Assembly: GCA_903928895.1 (NCBI GenBank)
Contig: CAIYSR010000155.1
Coordinates: forward strand, 1 to 62,677
DNA length: 62,677 nt
From: an uncultured Rhodospirillales bacterium
GTDB taxonomy: Bacteria > Pseudomonadota > Alphaproteobacteria > Acetobacterales > Acetobacteraceae
Direction: 5' to 3'
Shown piece by piece: positions 48,066-57,123 of the stretch; position 1 is the stretch's first letter, and each line of letters starts with the position of its first letter. A program made the position numbers and the translations under genes. The notes beneath the pieces were generated by a model, which saw only the letters and a list, made by a program, of their open reading frames with translations, was not told the origin of the DNA and ran no database searches.

Positions 48066-49202
48066 TCAGGGTGCGCCGGAGCCGAGAGCGACATAGACTT
48101 CGAGCAGATGGCGATAGTCGGCATCGGCGGTGATCTGCGCCGCATCGAGCCCGTAGGGCGCCGGCAGGTTGCAAAGCGCCTGCACCGCGGCGGTGCCGCC
48201 GTCGCGCTTGAGCACGCGCACGAGGTCGAACACGGTGCGGTAGCCAACCGCCTGGAGCGACTGGTACTTGCCGGCCTGGGCCAGTTTCAGGAGCTGGGCC
48301 TGGCCGGTCCAGTCGACGATCTCGGTCATGTTGAAGCCGGTCGCGTCGAAAAGCGAGATCGGGTTGGCGCTGGCGAGATCGATGGCGCTGGAGATGCCGA
48401 GCTCGTGGATGCGGAACAGCATGCCATCGGAGATCCCCTGGATCAGGTCGAGCGGGAACTCCTCGGAGCGCTGCGACTTCTGCAGGAACTTGTCGGCCTG
48501 GCGCTGGATGTATTCGAGCCCGCGCGAGGGGAACATGCCGACGGTGAAGGCGACCGCCAGCATCCAGTTGGCGATCGAGGTGTCGGCGGCGGCGGCGTCG
48601 GTCGAGAAGCTGAAGCGGACGACGATGGCGATGAAGATGGCGGCGCAGAGCCGGTAGATCAGGCGGTTGAAGGTGGTGGGCAGCAGTTGGGAGGCGTTGG
48701 CGCCGTCGAAAATAGTGGTGATGGTCCAGACCAGCCAGCCAAGATAGGCGAAGCCGGCGATGACGAGGGTGCCGGTCTGGTATTGGCTGAAGGCGAGCTT
48801 ATCGGACTCGGTGACCAGCGGCGCGAGGCAGCGCGGGCCGCACAGGATATAGTAGCGGTTGGTGTCGACGAGCGCGGTATGGAAATGGAATCCGTCCATC
48901 AGCACGAAGCACATGAAGGTGGAAAACACCGCCAGCACGAAGATCGGGAAGATGTAGCGCCGGCCGCTGGTGCGCTTGGGGCTGTCGACATATTGCTTGT
49001 AAAGCGTGGTGGCGGTGAGGCTTGGGTAGGTGGCGAACAGCACCGCGAGGCGGCTGGCACGGGCGCGGCTGACGCCCACCAGGGAGAAGAACGAGAACAG
49101 CGGAATCATCGCGCCGAAGATCAGCAACGCCCAGGCATGCATCGACCCGTCCATGCGTTCTCCGGTGAGCCAGGACATGGCCGAAGCGACATAGCTCAGC
49201 AT
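48066..49202 (-). CDS. Membrane protein of unknown function with HhH-like C-terminal domain
   Basis: This is a 378-residue protein. Five hydrophobic helices can be seen in residues 20-230 (e.g. HAWALLIFGAMIPLFSFFSL, YIFPIFVLAVFSTFMCFV, LVIAGFAYLGWLVWTI). The soluble C-terminal part (about 250-378) has short helix-turn-helix units such as ELGISSAIDLASANPISLF and LQAVGYRTVFDLVRVLKRD, resembling helix-hairpin-helix repeats. GGAGGA precedes ATG 49202. No family is recognised. Confidence 0.72.
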   Translation of the reverse strand: MLSYVASAMSWLTGERMDGSMHAWALLIFGAMIPLFSFFSLVGVSRARASRLAVLFATYPSLTATTLYKQYVDSPKRTSGRRYIFPIFVLAVFSTFMCFVLMDGFHFHTALVDTNRYYILCGPRCLAPLVTESDKLAFSQYQTGTLVIAGFAYLGWLVWTITTIFDGANASQLLPTTFNRLIYRLCAAIFIAIVVRFSFSTDAAAADTSIANWMLAVAFTVGMFPSRGLEYIQRQADKFLQKSQRSEEFPLDLIQGISDGMLFRIHELGISSAIDLASANPISLFDATGFNMTEIVDWTGQAQLLKLAQAGKYQSLQAVGYRTVFDLVRVLKRDGGTAAVQALCNLPAPYGLDAAQITADADYRHLLEVYVALGSGAP

Positions 49203-49351
49203 CGGTTTCCTCCTCCCCGGTGATCGCGGATGGCGTTGCCGGCAGAGTGGCATAGTCGTACGGGGTGCGCAATCATGTCGCGATGGCGGGGTGAGGCGGT
49301 TTCGTCGTATGCGAGGAGTCCGGCCGACACAAAACCGCGAGCACCAGTGCA

Positions 49352-50164
49352 TTGAACTATCGCCACGCCTTCCATGCCGGGAATTTTGCCGACTGCGTGA
49401 AGCATGCCGTGCTGGTGTGGCTGCTGCGGGCGATGGCGCGCAAGGAGAAGGGCTTCGCGGTGCTCGATACCCATGCCGGGATCGGCCAGTACGACCTGGA
49501 CGGCGAACCGGCGGAGCGGACCGGAGAGTGGCGGTCCGGGATCGGGCGGCTGCGCGGCAATCCCCATCCGGCGCTGGCGGATTATCTCGTGTTGGTCGGA
49601 CAGCTCGGGCTGTATCCGGGCTCGCCCGCGCTGGTGCGCGCGGTGCTGCGACCGCAGGATCGGCTGGTGTGCTGCGAGCTGCATCCCGAGGATGTCCGGG
49701 TGCTGCGGCGGCTGTTTCGCGGCGATGCGCGGGTCGCGGTGCATGCGCGCGATGCCTATGAGGCGATCGGCGCGCTGCTGCCGCCGCCGGAGCGGCGCGG
49801 CCTGGTTTTGATCGACCCGCCGTACGAGGCGGGGGACGAATTCACGCGGGTCGAGGAGGGCATGAAGCTCGCGCATCAGCGCTTTCCGCAAGGGGTGCTG
49901 GCCGCGTGGTATCCGGTCAAGGCGCGCGCCGCGGTGCGGGCACTGCATGACGGGATGCGCGGCATTCGTGATGTGGTGGCGGTCGAGCTGTTCCTGCGCG
50001 AACCGCTCGATGCGGCGCGGCTGAACGGGTGCGGGCTCGTCGTGGTCAATCCCCCCTTCGGGTTCGAGGACGCGATGCGGACGCTGCTGCCGGCACTGCT
50101 GGGCGGGATGGGGACCGGGGAGGCGGGCGCGGGGGTGGCGGTCACGCGGTTGTCGGATGAGTGA
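49352..50164 (+). CDS. rlmJ: 23S rRNA (adenine-2030-N6)-methyltransferase
   Basis: RlmJ methylates A2030 of 23S rRNA. The 270 residues begin MNYRHAFHAGNFADCVKHAV, the family signature, from a TTG codon at 49352. DTHAGIGQYDL is the SAM-binding motif and VLIDPPYEAGDEF holds the catalytic DPPY. The stop overlaps gpsA by eight bases. Confidence 0.94.
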   Translation: MNYRHAFHAGNFADCVKHAVLVWLLRAMARKEKGFAVLDTHAGIGQYDLDGEPAERTGEWRSGIGRLRGNPHPALADYLVLVGQLGLYPGSPALVRAVLRPQDRLVCCELHPEDVRVLRRLFRGDARVAVHARDAYEAIGALLPPPERRGLVLIDPPYEAGDEFTRVEEGMKLAHQRFPQGVLAAWYPVKARAAVRALHDGMRGIRDVVAVELFLREPLDAARLNGCGLVVVNPPFGFEDAMRTLLPALLGGMGTGEAGAGVAVTRLSDE

Positions 50165-51116
50165 GGTCGCGGTGATCGGCGCCGGCGCCTGGGGCACGGC
50201 GCTGGCGGTACAGGCGGCGCGGGCCGGGCGGTCGGTGGTGCTGTGGGCCCGCGACGCCGGGCGGGCGGCGGCGATGGAGGAAAGCCGGATCAATCCCCGC
50301 CTCCCCGGGGTGACGCTGCCTGGCGCGGTCCGGGTGACGTCGGACCTCCCGGCAGCCGAGGTGACGCTGCTGGTGGTGCCGATGCAGCATCTGCGTGCTG
50401 TGGCGACCCTGCTGGCGGGCACCGGGGCGCTGGTGGTGTGTGCCAAGGGGGTGGAGGCGGGCACCAGGATGTTGCCACTGGAGATGCTGACGCAGGTGCA
50501 GCCGGCACGAACCGGCCTTGTCCTGACCGGACCGAATTTTGCCCACGAGGTCGCACGCGGCCTGCCGGCGGCGGCGGTGGTGGCAGGGACGGAGCGCGCA
50601 CGCGGGGCGGTGATCGCGGCGCTGGCGACGCCGGAATTCCGGCTTTACGGCAATGACGACGCGACCGGCGCGCAGGTCGGTGGTGCCGCCAAGAACGTTA
50701 TCGCCATCGCCGCCGGCGTGGTGGTCGGCGCCGGACTCGGCGAGAATGCGCGCGCCGCGCTGGTGACGCGAGGGCTGGCGGAAGTGGCGCGCCTCGCGAT
50801 GGCGCTGGGCGGGCGGGCCGAGACGGTGGCGGGGCTGTCGGGCCTGGGTGACCTGCTGCTGACCTGCACCGGAGCCTCGAGCCGCAATTTCTCGCTCGGC
50901 TTCGAACTGGGCCTGGGCCGCCGACTGACCGAGGTGCTGGGCGAACGCAGCACGGTGACCGAGGGGGTGACGACGGCCCCGGCGCTGGCCGGGCGGGCGG
51001 CCGCGGCCGGGGTGACGATGCCGATCGTCGAGGCGGTGGCGGCGGTGATGGACGGCACGACCGACGTGCGCGCCGCCATCGCCCGGCTGCTCGGCCGGAA
51101 GCTGCGCGACGAGTAG
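50157..51116 (+). CDS. gpsA: NAD(P)-dependent glycerol-3-phosphate dehydrogenase
   Basis: GpsA reduces dihydroxyacetone phosphate to sn-glycerol-3-phosphate for phospholipids. The 319 residues start VAVIGAGAWGTALAVQAA (NAD-binding) and include LTGPNFAHEVARGLPAA, GAAKNVIAIAAGV (with catalytic Lys) and GLSGLGDLLLTCTGASSRN. In many relatives gpsA follows tsaD directly; here three genes intervene. Confidence 0.96.
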   Translation: MSEVAVIGAGAWGTALAVQAARAGRSVVLWARDAGRAAAMEESRINPRLPGVTLPGAVRVTSDLPAAEVTLLVVPMQHLRAVATLLAGTGALVVCAKGVEAGTRMLPLEMLTQVQPARTGLVLTGPNFAHEVARGLPAAAVVAGTERARGAVIAALATPEFRLYGNDDATGAQVGGAAKNVIAIAAGVVVGAGLGENARAALVTRGLAEVARLAMALGGRAETVAGLSGLGDLLLTCTGASSRNFSLGFELGLGRRLTEVLGERSTVTEGVTTAPALAGRAAAAGVTMPIVEAVAAVMDGTTDVRAAIARLLGRKLRDE

Positions 51117-51124
51117 GGCGGCGG

Positions 51125-51235
51125 CTAGAACGAAATCGGAACTGACAGGCGTTTCGATTTCGCTCTAGCTCTTTGTTTTGTCGCGTGATTCACGCTTTCT
51201 GACCGGTGGGCCTCAAACGATCACGCTCTAGACTC
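51125..51235. repeat. Interspersed palindromic repeat
   Basis: CTAGAACGAAATCG (51125-51138) and CGATTTCGCTCTAG (51155-51168) are inverted with one mismatch. A further stretch includes GCGTGATTCACGC and GATCACGCTCTAG, forming a second, weaker inverted pair. The sequence matches my memory of a short repeat common in rhizobial and related intergenic regions. It overlaps the last bases of the phosphotransferase gene. Confidence 0.6.
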
Positions 51236-52241
51236 CTTGCGCCACTGCCCAGGCGACCTCCGCCAGCGGCCCCGCCTTGGCCCCGAGTTCCGCCGCGTCG
51301 GCCGCGGCCGCCGTGCCGTCCAGCGACCGCTTGGCGATCCCCTGCAGGATCGCCGCCAGCCGGAACATCCCGAACACCACGTAGTAATCCCAGTCCGCGA
51401 CCCGCGCCCGCCCGGTCCGCGCGCAATAGTGCGCCACGTAGTCCGCCTCAGAGGGAATCCCCAGCGCCGCCAGGTCCTCGCCGGCCAGCCCACGGAACAG
51501 CCCGGGCGCGATCCGCCACACCATCGCGTGATAGGCGAAATCCGCGATCGGATCGCCCAGCGTCGACAACTCCCAGTCCAGCAGCGCCACCGCTCGGGGC
51601 TCCGTTGGATGCAGCATCAGATTGTCCAGCCGGTAATCGCCATGCACGATCGACACCCGGCCCTCGGGCGGCGCATAGGCGCCGAGCCAGTCGATCAGCC
51701 GATCCATCGCCGGAATCGTGACCGTCTCCGACGCCCGGTACTGCTTGGTCCAGCGCGAAATCTGCCGCGCCATATAAGCGCCCGGCCGGCCGAAATCCCC
51801 GAGCCCGACCGCCTCGACATCGACCGAATGCAGCGCCGCGATGGTCGCGTTCATCGAGTCGTAGACCGAACCCCGCTCCGCCGGCGTCATCCCGGGCAGG
51901 CGCGCATCCATGAACACCCGGCCCGGCACATGTCCCATCACGAAGAAGGTGGAGCCGATCACTGTTTGGTCCTCGCACAAGCCCAGCATCGCCGGCACCG
52001 GCACGGCCGTGCCCTCCAGTGCTTTCATGACGCGGTGTTCGCGCTCCACCTGGTGCGCGCTGGGAAGCAGCACCCCTGGCGGCTTGCGGCGCAACACGTA
52101 GCTGGCCCCCGGAGTGTCCAGCCGATAGGTCGGGTTGGACTGCCCGCCGGCGAACCTTGTAGCGCGCATCGGCCCTGCGAACCCCGGCACCTGCAACGCG
52201 CACCATGCGCCGAGTCGCTCCAGGTCGATCTCGTCCGCCAT
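51228..52241 (-). CDS. Phosphotransferase family protein (APH/ACAD10-like)
   Basis: This is a kinase-like protein of 337 residues. The substrate/ATP-binding segment FAGGQSNPTYRL opens the fold, the catalytic loop is VHGDYRLDNLM (His200, Asp202, Asn207), and the metal-binding Asp222 is in LLDWELSTLGDP. Relatives usually occur with acyl-CoA dehydrogenases and may act in lipid or hydroxyacyl-CoA metabolism, rather than antibiotic resistance. GAGGGGAAG precedes ATG 52241. Confidence 0.88.
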   Translation of the reverse strand: MADEIDLERLGAWCALQVPGFAGPMRATRFAGGQSNPTYRLDTPGASYVLRRKPPGVLLPSAHQVEREHRVMKALEGTAVPVPAMLGLCEDQTVIGSTFFVMGHVPGRVFMDARLPGMTPAERGSVYDSMNATIAALHSVDVEAVGLGDFGRPGAYMARQISRWTKQYRASETVTIPAMDRLIDWLGAYAPPEGRVSIVHGDYRLDNLMLHPTEPRAVALLDWELSTLGDPIADFAYHAMVWRIAPGLFRGLAGEDLAALGIPSEADYVAHYCARTGRARVADWDYYVVFGMFRLAAILQGIAKRSLDGTAAAADAAELGAKAGPLAEVAWAVAQGV

Positions 52242-52330
52242 CGCCGTCTTCCCCTCGGGTTTCCGGTGGCGAGTGTCCATCACGGATGTGCCCGGATCAA
52301 CTCCAGGGTGGAACCGCGGAGGCGCGCGCG

Positions 52331-53206
52331 TCAGGCCCGCCCGATGATCGCCTTGCGCAGCACGCGGGAGATGGCGTCGATGATCGCCACCGTCACCAGC
52401 ACCATCAGGATGATGAAGGCGGCCTGGCTCCATTCAAGCACGCGGATCTGCTCGGACAGATAGACGCCGATGCCGCCGGCGCCGACGATGCCGATGATGG
52501 TGGCGGAGCGGGTGTTGGATTCGATGTAGTAGAGGATCTGGCTGGCGAAGACGGGCAGCACCTGGGGCACGATGCCGAAGCGGACCGCCGCGGCACGGCT
52601 GCCGCCGGAGGCCATGATGCCCTCGACCGGCCGGCGGTCGGCGGTTTCGATGGCTTCGCTGAACAGCTTCGCCAGGGCGCAGACGTCCGAGGTGGCAATC
52701 GCCAGCAGGCCGGCGAAGGGGCCGAGGCCGACGACGTTGATCCAGATCAGCGCCCAAATCAGCGTGTCCACACTGCGCACCGTGTCGAGCGCACGCCGCG
52801 CGCCGAAATGCACGATCCGGTTGGCGACGATATTGCGGGCGGCGAGGAAGCCGAGCGGGGCAGCGAAGACAGCGGCGACGATGGTGCCGAGGAAGGCGAT
52901 GGCGAGCGTCTGGCCGAGCGCATCCATGTAGATCCAGAATTTACCCCAGGTTTCCGGCGAGGGCGGCCACATCAGCCCGATGATGTCGCCGAGGCGGAAC
53001 AGGCCGACGAAGAAGCGGCCGGGCGTGATGCCGAGAACGGCGACGCCGGCGATGTAGATGCCGACCAGCGCCGCGATTGCCAGCAATCCCGAGCCATGCG
53101 AACGCCAGCCGTAATATGGAATGTCGGTGCGCGCGTTTTCGCGCAGCATCGCCACCACGGCGGCGCCGGTGGCCTCGGCCCTCGCCGCGTTGGATTGCAC
53201 GCTCAT
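52331..53206 (-). CDS. phnE: Phosphonate-type ABC transporter permease (second PhnE)
   Basis: This 291-residue inner-membrane permease has about six helices. The ABC-coupling motif is EGIMASGGSRAAAVRFGIVPQVLP-like (EGIMASGGS...GIVPQVL), and GIVGAGGIGVYL is the typical PhnE segment. ATG 53206 overlaps the first permease stop (ATGA). Two permeases in one operon probably form a heterodimer. Confidence 0.9.
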   Translation of the reverse strand: MSVQSNAARAEATGAAVVAMLRENARTDIPYYGWRSHGSGLLAIAALVGIYIAGVAVLGITPGRFFVGLFRLGDIIGLMWPPSPETWGKFWIYMDALGQTLAIAFLGTIVAAVFAAPLGFLAARNIVANRIVHFGARRALDTVRSVDTLIWALIWINVVGLGPFAGLLAIATSDVCALAKLFSEAIETADRRPVEGIMASGGSRAAAVRFGIVPQVLPVFASQILYYIESNTRSATIIGIVGAGGIGVYLSEQIRVLEWSQAAFIILMVLVTVAIIDAISRVLRKAIIGRA

Positions 53207-54114
53207 CGGCCCCCCTCCATGCGCACCAGCCGATGGCGCAGGGTTTCGGTGCCCATGTCGATCAGCATCACGCACAGGATGATCAGCACGAGGATGGCGC
53301 TGACATCGGAATAGAAGAAGCGGCGCACCGCCAGGATCAGCTCCTCGCCGATGCCGCCGGCGCCGACGAAGCCGAGCACCGAGGCGCCGCGGACGTTGAT
53401 CTCGAAGCGCAGCAGCGCGTAGCTGGTGAAGTTGGCCAGCACCTGCGGCACCACGCCGAAGCGCACCTGGGCGAACCAGGAGCCGCCAGCGGCGGCGACG
53501 CCTTCGACGGGCTTGAGGTCGATATTGTCGACCACCTCGGCAAAGAGCTTGCCCAGCGCGCCGGCGGTGTGGATGGCCAGCGCCATCACGCCGGGCAGCG
53601 GGCCGAGGCCGAAGGCGACGACGAAGATCAGGGCGAATACAAGGTCCGGCACGGTGCGGCAGAATTCGAGGACCCGGCGGACGACCAGACGTAAGGTGGC
53701 GGATTTCACCAGCCGCGCGCTGCACAGGAAGCAGGCGCAGAACGCGAACAGGGCGCCGGTGAAGGTGCCGATATAGGCGATCAGCAGGGTTTCGCCGAGC
53801 AGGCGGAGCCAGCGCTTGAGGCCCCAGAACCACTCGACCGGGTCCGTCCAGACGTAGGCCGAGTTATCGAGGTGGGTGAGGCGGCTGAAATAGCTGGTGA
53901 AGTTGCCGATTTTGGCGATGAACTTGTCGGCATCCACCTCGGCGCCGAGGCTGGCCAGCGCGACCGCGAAGAGGAAGACCGCGACGCCGAGGATCATCTG
54001 GCGGCGTTTGGCCGCGATGGCACCCGCGTAGCCGGCGAACAGTGGAGCAAGCTGAGGGTCGGGCAGGACGGGAACCGTATGGATCACATGCGCCTCCGTC
54101 CTGCCCGTGGTCAT
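53203..54114 (-). CDS. phnE: Phosphonate-type ABC transporter permease (first PhnE)
   Basis: This 303-residue permease has the coupling motif EGVAAAGGSWFAQVRFGVVP and the GFVGAGGIGEEL segment, like its downstream partner. A longer hydrophilic N-terminal loop precedes the core. It lies 10 bases after phnD and overlaps the second permease gene, giving the order phnC-D-E-E. No C-P lyase genes are present in the window. Confidence 0.9.
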   Translation of the reverse strand: MTTGRTEAHVIHTVPVLPDPQLAPLFAGYAGAIAAKRRQMILGVAVFLFAVALASLGAEVDADKFIAKIGNFTSYFSRLTHLDNSAYVWTDPVEWFWGLKRWLRLLGETLLIAYIGTFTGALFAFCACFLCSARLVKSATLRLVVRRVLEFCRTVPDLVFALIFVVAFGLGPLPGVMALAIHTAGALGKLFAEVVDNIDLKPVEGVAAAGGSWFAQVRFGVVPQVLANFTSYALLRFEINVRGASVLGFVGAGGIGEELILAVRRFFYSDVSAILVLIILCVMLIDMGTETLRHRLVRMEGGR

Positions 54115-54124
54115 CTCCGGAGCC

Positions 54125-55060
54125 TCAGGACTGCTTCTTCTTCAGGGCGTCGACGAACTTGATCAGCTTGATGGTGTCGTCGTAGGCGGCATTGTCGGTC
54201 TCCTGCCAGGGCAGGTTCTTGCCGTCCGAGAGCTTCTCGAAGGCGGCCTTGTCCTTCTTCGGAGCGTCGAGGAAGGCGGCCTTGATGGCGGCCTTGAGGT
54301 CGGCGGGCAGCTCGGTCAGCACGGCGGTCGGGGAGTTGATGATGAGGTCGGTCTTCAGGATCACCCGGAAGTCCTCCTTCTTCATCAGCGAGCCGTCGGC
54401 GTTCTTCAGCATGCCCTTGGAGATCATGCGGGTGAGGTTGCTGTCGTCATCGGCGTTCCACCAGTTGCAGGCCACATCCACGGTGCCCTGGGCCAGCGCG
54501 ATCACCGCGTTCTCATGGCTGCCGGTGGTCTGCACCTTGCCGAAGAACTTGTCGGCGGCGATGCCCTTCTTGTCGAGCGCGAACAGCGGCATGTTGTAGC
54601 CCGAGGTCGAGTTGGGATCGACCACGCCGAGATTCTTGCCCTTGAGGTCTTCAATGGTTTTGTACGGGCTCTTCGCGAGCACGTAGAACACCGAATAGTA
54701 GCCCTTGGTGCCGTCGGAGTTGACGTCGATCACGACGGCGTCGGTCTGCACGCCGATCAAGCGGGCGCGGGCGAAGGAAGCCGGGCCGTAGCCGCCGATG
54801 TGGATGTTGCCGGAGCGCTGGCCCTCGATCACGGCGGCGTAGTCATTGGCGATGCGCAGCGTCACCTTGGTGCCCAGCTCGCGGCTGAGGTAGTTGACGA
54901 ACGGCCCCATGCGCTCGGTCACGCCCGAGGCGTTCTCGGAGGGGACGACGGCGTAGACGAGTTCCGGATACTTGGCCTTCCAGGACTGGGCGAAAGCGGG
55001 CATGGCGGCCGTGGAGGCGCCGGCGGCGATGCCGGCGAGCAGGGTGCGGCGGTTCATCAT
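54125..55060 (-). CDS. phnD: Phosphate/phosphite/phosphonate ABC transporter substrate-binding protein
   Basis: This 311-residue periplasmic binding protein has an N-terminal RR-type leader (MNRRTLLAGIAAG), possibly Tat-dependent. The mature part contains YAVVPSENASGVTERMGPF, GGYGPASFARARLIG, VDPNSTSGYNMPLF and ALAQGTVDVACNWWNADD, characteristic of PhnD. Two ATGs (55060, 55057) can start it. The ligand may be a phosphonate, phosphite or phosphate ester. Confidence 0.92.
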   Translation of the reverse strand: MMNRRTLLAGIAAGASTAAMPAFAQSWKAKYPELVYAVVPSENASGVTERMGPFVNYLSRELGTKVTLRIANDYAAVIEGQRSGNIHIGGYGPASFARARLIGVQTDAVVIDVNSDGTKGYYSVFYVLAKSPYKTIEDLKGKNLGVVDPNSTSGYNMPLFALDKKGIAADKFFGKVQTTGSHENAVIALAQGTVDVACNWWNADDDSNLTRMISKGMLKNADGSLMKKEDFRVILKTDLIINSPTAVLTELPADLKAAIKAAFLDAPKKDKAAFEKLSDGKNLPWQETDNAAYDDTIKLIKFVDALKKKQS

Positions 55061-55101
55061 GGGGAAAACCTCTTGTTTTTCAGCGATGACAGGCCGACGG
55101 C

Positions 55102-55905
55102 TCACGCCGCCGCGGTGGCGGACTCCGGCGCCATCAGCCCCGGTCCGAGATCGGCATCAAGCACCTCATGGGCCTCCATGCCGTAGAGTTGGCGCGCAAC
55201 CTCCTGGGTCAGCGCCGCGGGGACGTCGTCGAACACGACCCGCCCTTGCGCCATGCCGATCAGCCGGTCGCAATACGTCCGTGCCAGATCGAGCGAATGC
55301 AGGTTGCACAGCACGGTCAGGCCGAAATGCTTGTTGATGCGCAGCAGCGCGTCCATGACGATCTTGGCGTTGCGCGGATCGAGCGAGGCCACCGGCTCAT
55401 CGGCAAGAATGATCTCGGGCTCCTGCACCAGCGCCCGGCAGATCGCCACCCGCTGCTGCTGCCCGCCCGACAGGTCCTCCGCCCGCTGCGCCGCGAGCCC
55501 GGCAATATCGAGCTGATCCAGCGCCGAAAGCGCGATCGCCCGGTCCTCGTGGCTCCACAACCGCGGAAACGACCGCCACGCCGGTGTATGCGCGAGCCGG
55601 CCCATCAGCACGTTGTTCAAAACGTCCAGCCGGCCCACCAGGTTGAACTGTTGGAAAATCATCGCGCAGGACCGCCGCCACTCCCGCAGCTCCCGCCCGT
55701 CGAGCCTCGTGACATCGCGCCCGTCCAGGCTGATGCGCCCCTCGGTCGGCTCGACCAGTCGGTTGATCATCCGCAAAAGGGTCGACTTGCCGGCGCCGGA
55801 GCGGCCAATGATGCCGACGAACTGGCCGCGCGGAATTGCCGCGCTGACATTGTCCACGGCGCGCGTCGCCCCGAAGACCTTGCTCACCCCTTCGATCGTC
55901 AGCAT
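55102..55905 (-). CDS. phnC: Phosphonate-type ABC transporter ATP-binding protein
   Basis: This 267-residue ATPase has Walker [14 protein letters not shown], signature [16 protein letters not shown] and Walker [13 protein letters not shown]. Family-typical [22 protein letters not shown] is at the C-terminus. The ATG at 55905 gives the standard start [11 protein letters not shown]. It leads the phnC-D-E-E operon. A decayed relative lies on the opposite strand 160 bases beyond its start. Confidence 0.93.
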   Translation of the reverse strand: MLTIEGVSKVFGATRAVDNVSAAIPRGQFVGIIGRSGAGKSTLLRMINRLVEPTEGRISLDGRDVTRLDGRELREWRRSCAMIFQQFNLVGRLDVLNNVLMGRLAHTPAWRSFPRLWSHEDRAIALSALDQLDIAGLAAQRAEDLSGGQQQRVAICRALVQEPEIILADEPVASLDPRNAKIVMDALLRINKHFGLTVLCNLHSLDLARTYCDRLIGMAQGRVVFDDVPAALTQEVARQLYGMEAHEVLDADLGPGLMAPESATAAA

Positions 55906-56065
55906 CAACCCCACATCCCACGGCTTAAACCGGACGCCTTCTCGCATGTGCGGCCGAGCGAGGACGTGAAGCTTTGATGAAGCCGTACCGCTTGCCCGCC
56001 TGTCGCGAATACTTCATTCAGCCATCCAGTTGCAACATTCAACTTCCGCCCATCCCGGCGCCGGA
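55906..56065. other. Leader region between phnC and the divergent remnant
   Basis: No gene is seen. It should contain the phn operon promoter on the minus strand. I could not identify a confident -35/-10 pair or a Pho box. Confidence 0.4.
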
Positions 56066-56300
56066 CTGCCCCTCGAACTGCGCAATCTGACCCGCCGCTT
56101 CGGCGCCAAAACGGCCGTCGATGTCGGCAGTCTGACCGTCCTCCAGGACAAATGCTCGGCTTCCTCGGCCGCTCCGGCGCTGCCAAGTCGACGCTGCTTC
56201 GCATGATCAACCGCCCGACGGCCGCATTGTCTTCGACGGTCTCCCCGCGGACCTCACCGATGAGACCATCCGCGATACCTTCGGCGTCATCGACGACAAG
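56066..56300 (+). pseudogene. Decayed phnC remnant
   Basis: Three pieces of a PhnC-like ATPase read in three different frames. LELRNLTRRFGAKTAVD runs from 56066 in one frame. [21 protein letters not shown] runs from 56155 in the next, with Walker A altered from GAGKST to GAAKST. DGRIVFDGLPADLTDETIRD, equal to the protein's C-terminal region, starts at 56217 in the third. Roughly the middle 130 residues are missing. The third frame stays open to about 56500 without recognisable content. So this is a frameshifted, internally deleted gene. Confidence 0.75.
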
Positions 56301-56439
56301 TTCCATCGCCCTCAGGGCAATTGCGCCTGGGCCGTCCAGGTCCCCGTCGTCCGCATCGACCAGCTCGGCGCCATGATCCGCCGGCAGCTGATCGGCCCGC
56401 AAAGCATCATCGCCGAGGGAAAAGCCAGTCCGCCTCGAT

Positions 56440-57000
56440 CTATTCGAGCAGCCCACCCGGGCGCGCATCGACGAAGGCGGTCGGGCCTGGGGCCACATTG
56501 CCGGCATGGAGCAACGGCGATGGCCGCGGCACGGTGATGCAGGCGGCCGGTTCGATCATCGGGCGCGGGTCGATCGCGCTGCCGTTGACGCGGACCTCGA
56601 AATGCAGATGGGCACCATGCGCGTTGCCGGTGGTGCCGACCGCGCCGATGATCTCGCCAAGCGCGACACGCCTGCCCGGCTTCAGGCCAGGGGAGAAGCG
56701 CGAGAGATGGCCATAGCGGGTCACGGTGCCGTCGTCATGGCGGATATCCACCATGTTGCCGTATGCAAAATAGCGCGCCGCCCAGATCACCTCGCCGGCG
56801 GCGGCGGCGTGGATCGGGGCGCCATAGGGGGCCATCAGGTCGACCCCGCCATGGTAGCGGGAGAAGCCGCGCCCGGCGCCGCGCACGTCCGATACCGGCA
56901 TCATCAGCCCGCCGCAGTCCAGCGGTGCGGCGCGAGCGGAAAAGGGGCCCAAAGCGAGGGCGGCAAGAACGAGAGTTTGAAATATACGGACACAATACAT
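56440..57000 (-). CDS. M23-family (LytM) metallopeptidase
   Basis: This is a secreted peptidoglycan-type endopeptidase of 186 residues. The signal peptide is YCVRIFQTLVLAALALGPFSARA. Zinc ligands are His50 and Asp54 (YHGGVDLMAPYGAPI) and His133 of the HLH motif (GAHLHFEV), with catalytic His98 in RYGHLS. The start at 57000 is set by the signal peptide. It is nearly a bare LytM domain with no coiled coil, so it may cleave cell-wall crosslinks itself. Confidence 0.9.
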   Translation of the reverse strand: MYCVRIFQTLVLAALALGPFSARAAPLDCGGLMMPVSDVRGAGRGFSRYHGGVDLMAPYGAPIHAAAAGEVIWAARYFAYGNMVDIRHDDGTVTRYGHLSRFSPGLKPGRRVALGEIIGAVGTTGNAHGAHLHFEVRVNGSAIDPRPMIEPAACITVPRPSPLLHAGNVAPGPTAFVDARPGGLLE

Positions 57001-57123
57001 CCGCCAGCCCCTACCATGCCCGCCGGGCCGCGTCACCTGCCCCCGCGTCCCGCCAGCCCTTGCGCGCCAACCGGGCATCGCCCATGCCGGATTCGCCTTT
57101 CGCAGATGCAGCATGGGTGAGGC

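Noticed and set aside
51228-52241. Aminoglycoside resistance kinase
   Set aside because: The catalytic motifs fit the wider phosphotransferase family, and the sequence resembles the acyl-CoA-dehydrogenase-associated branch rather than resistance enzymes.
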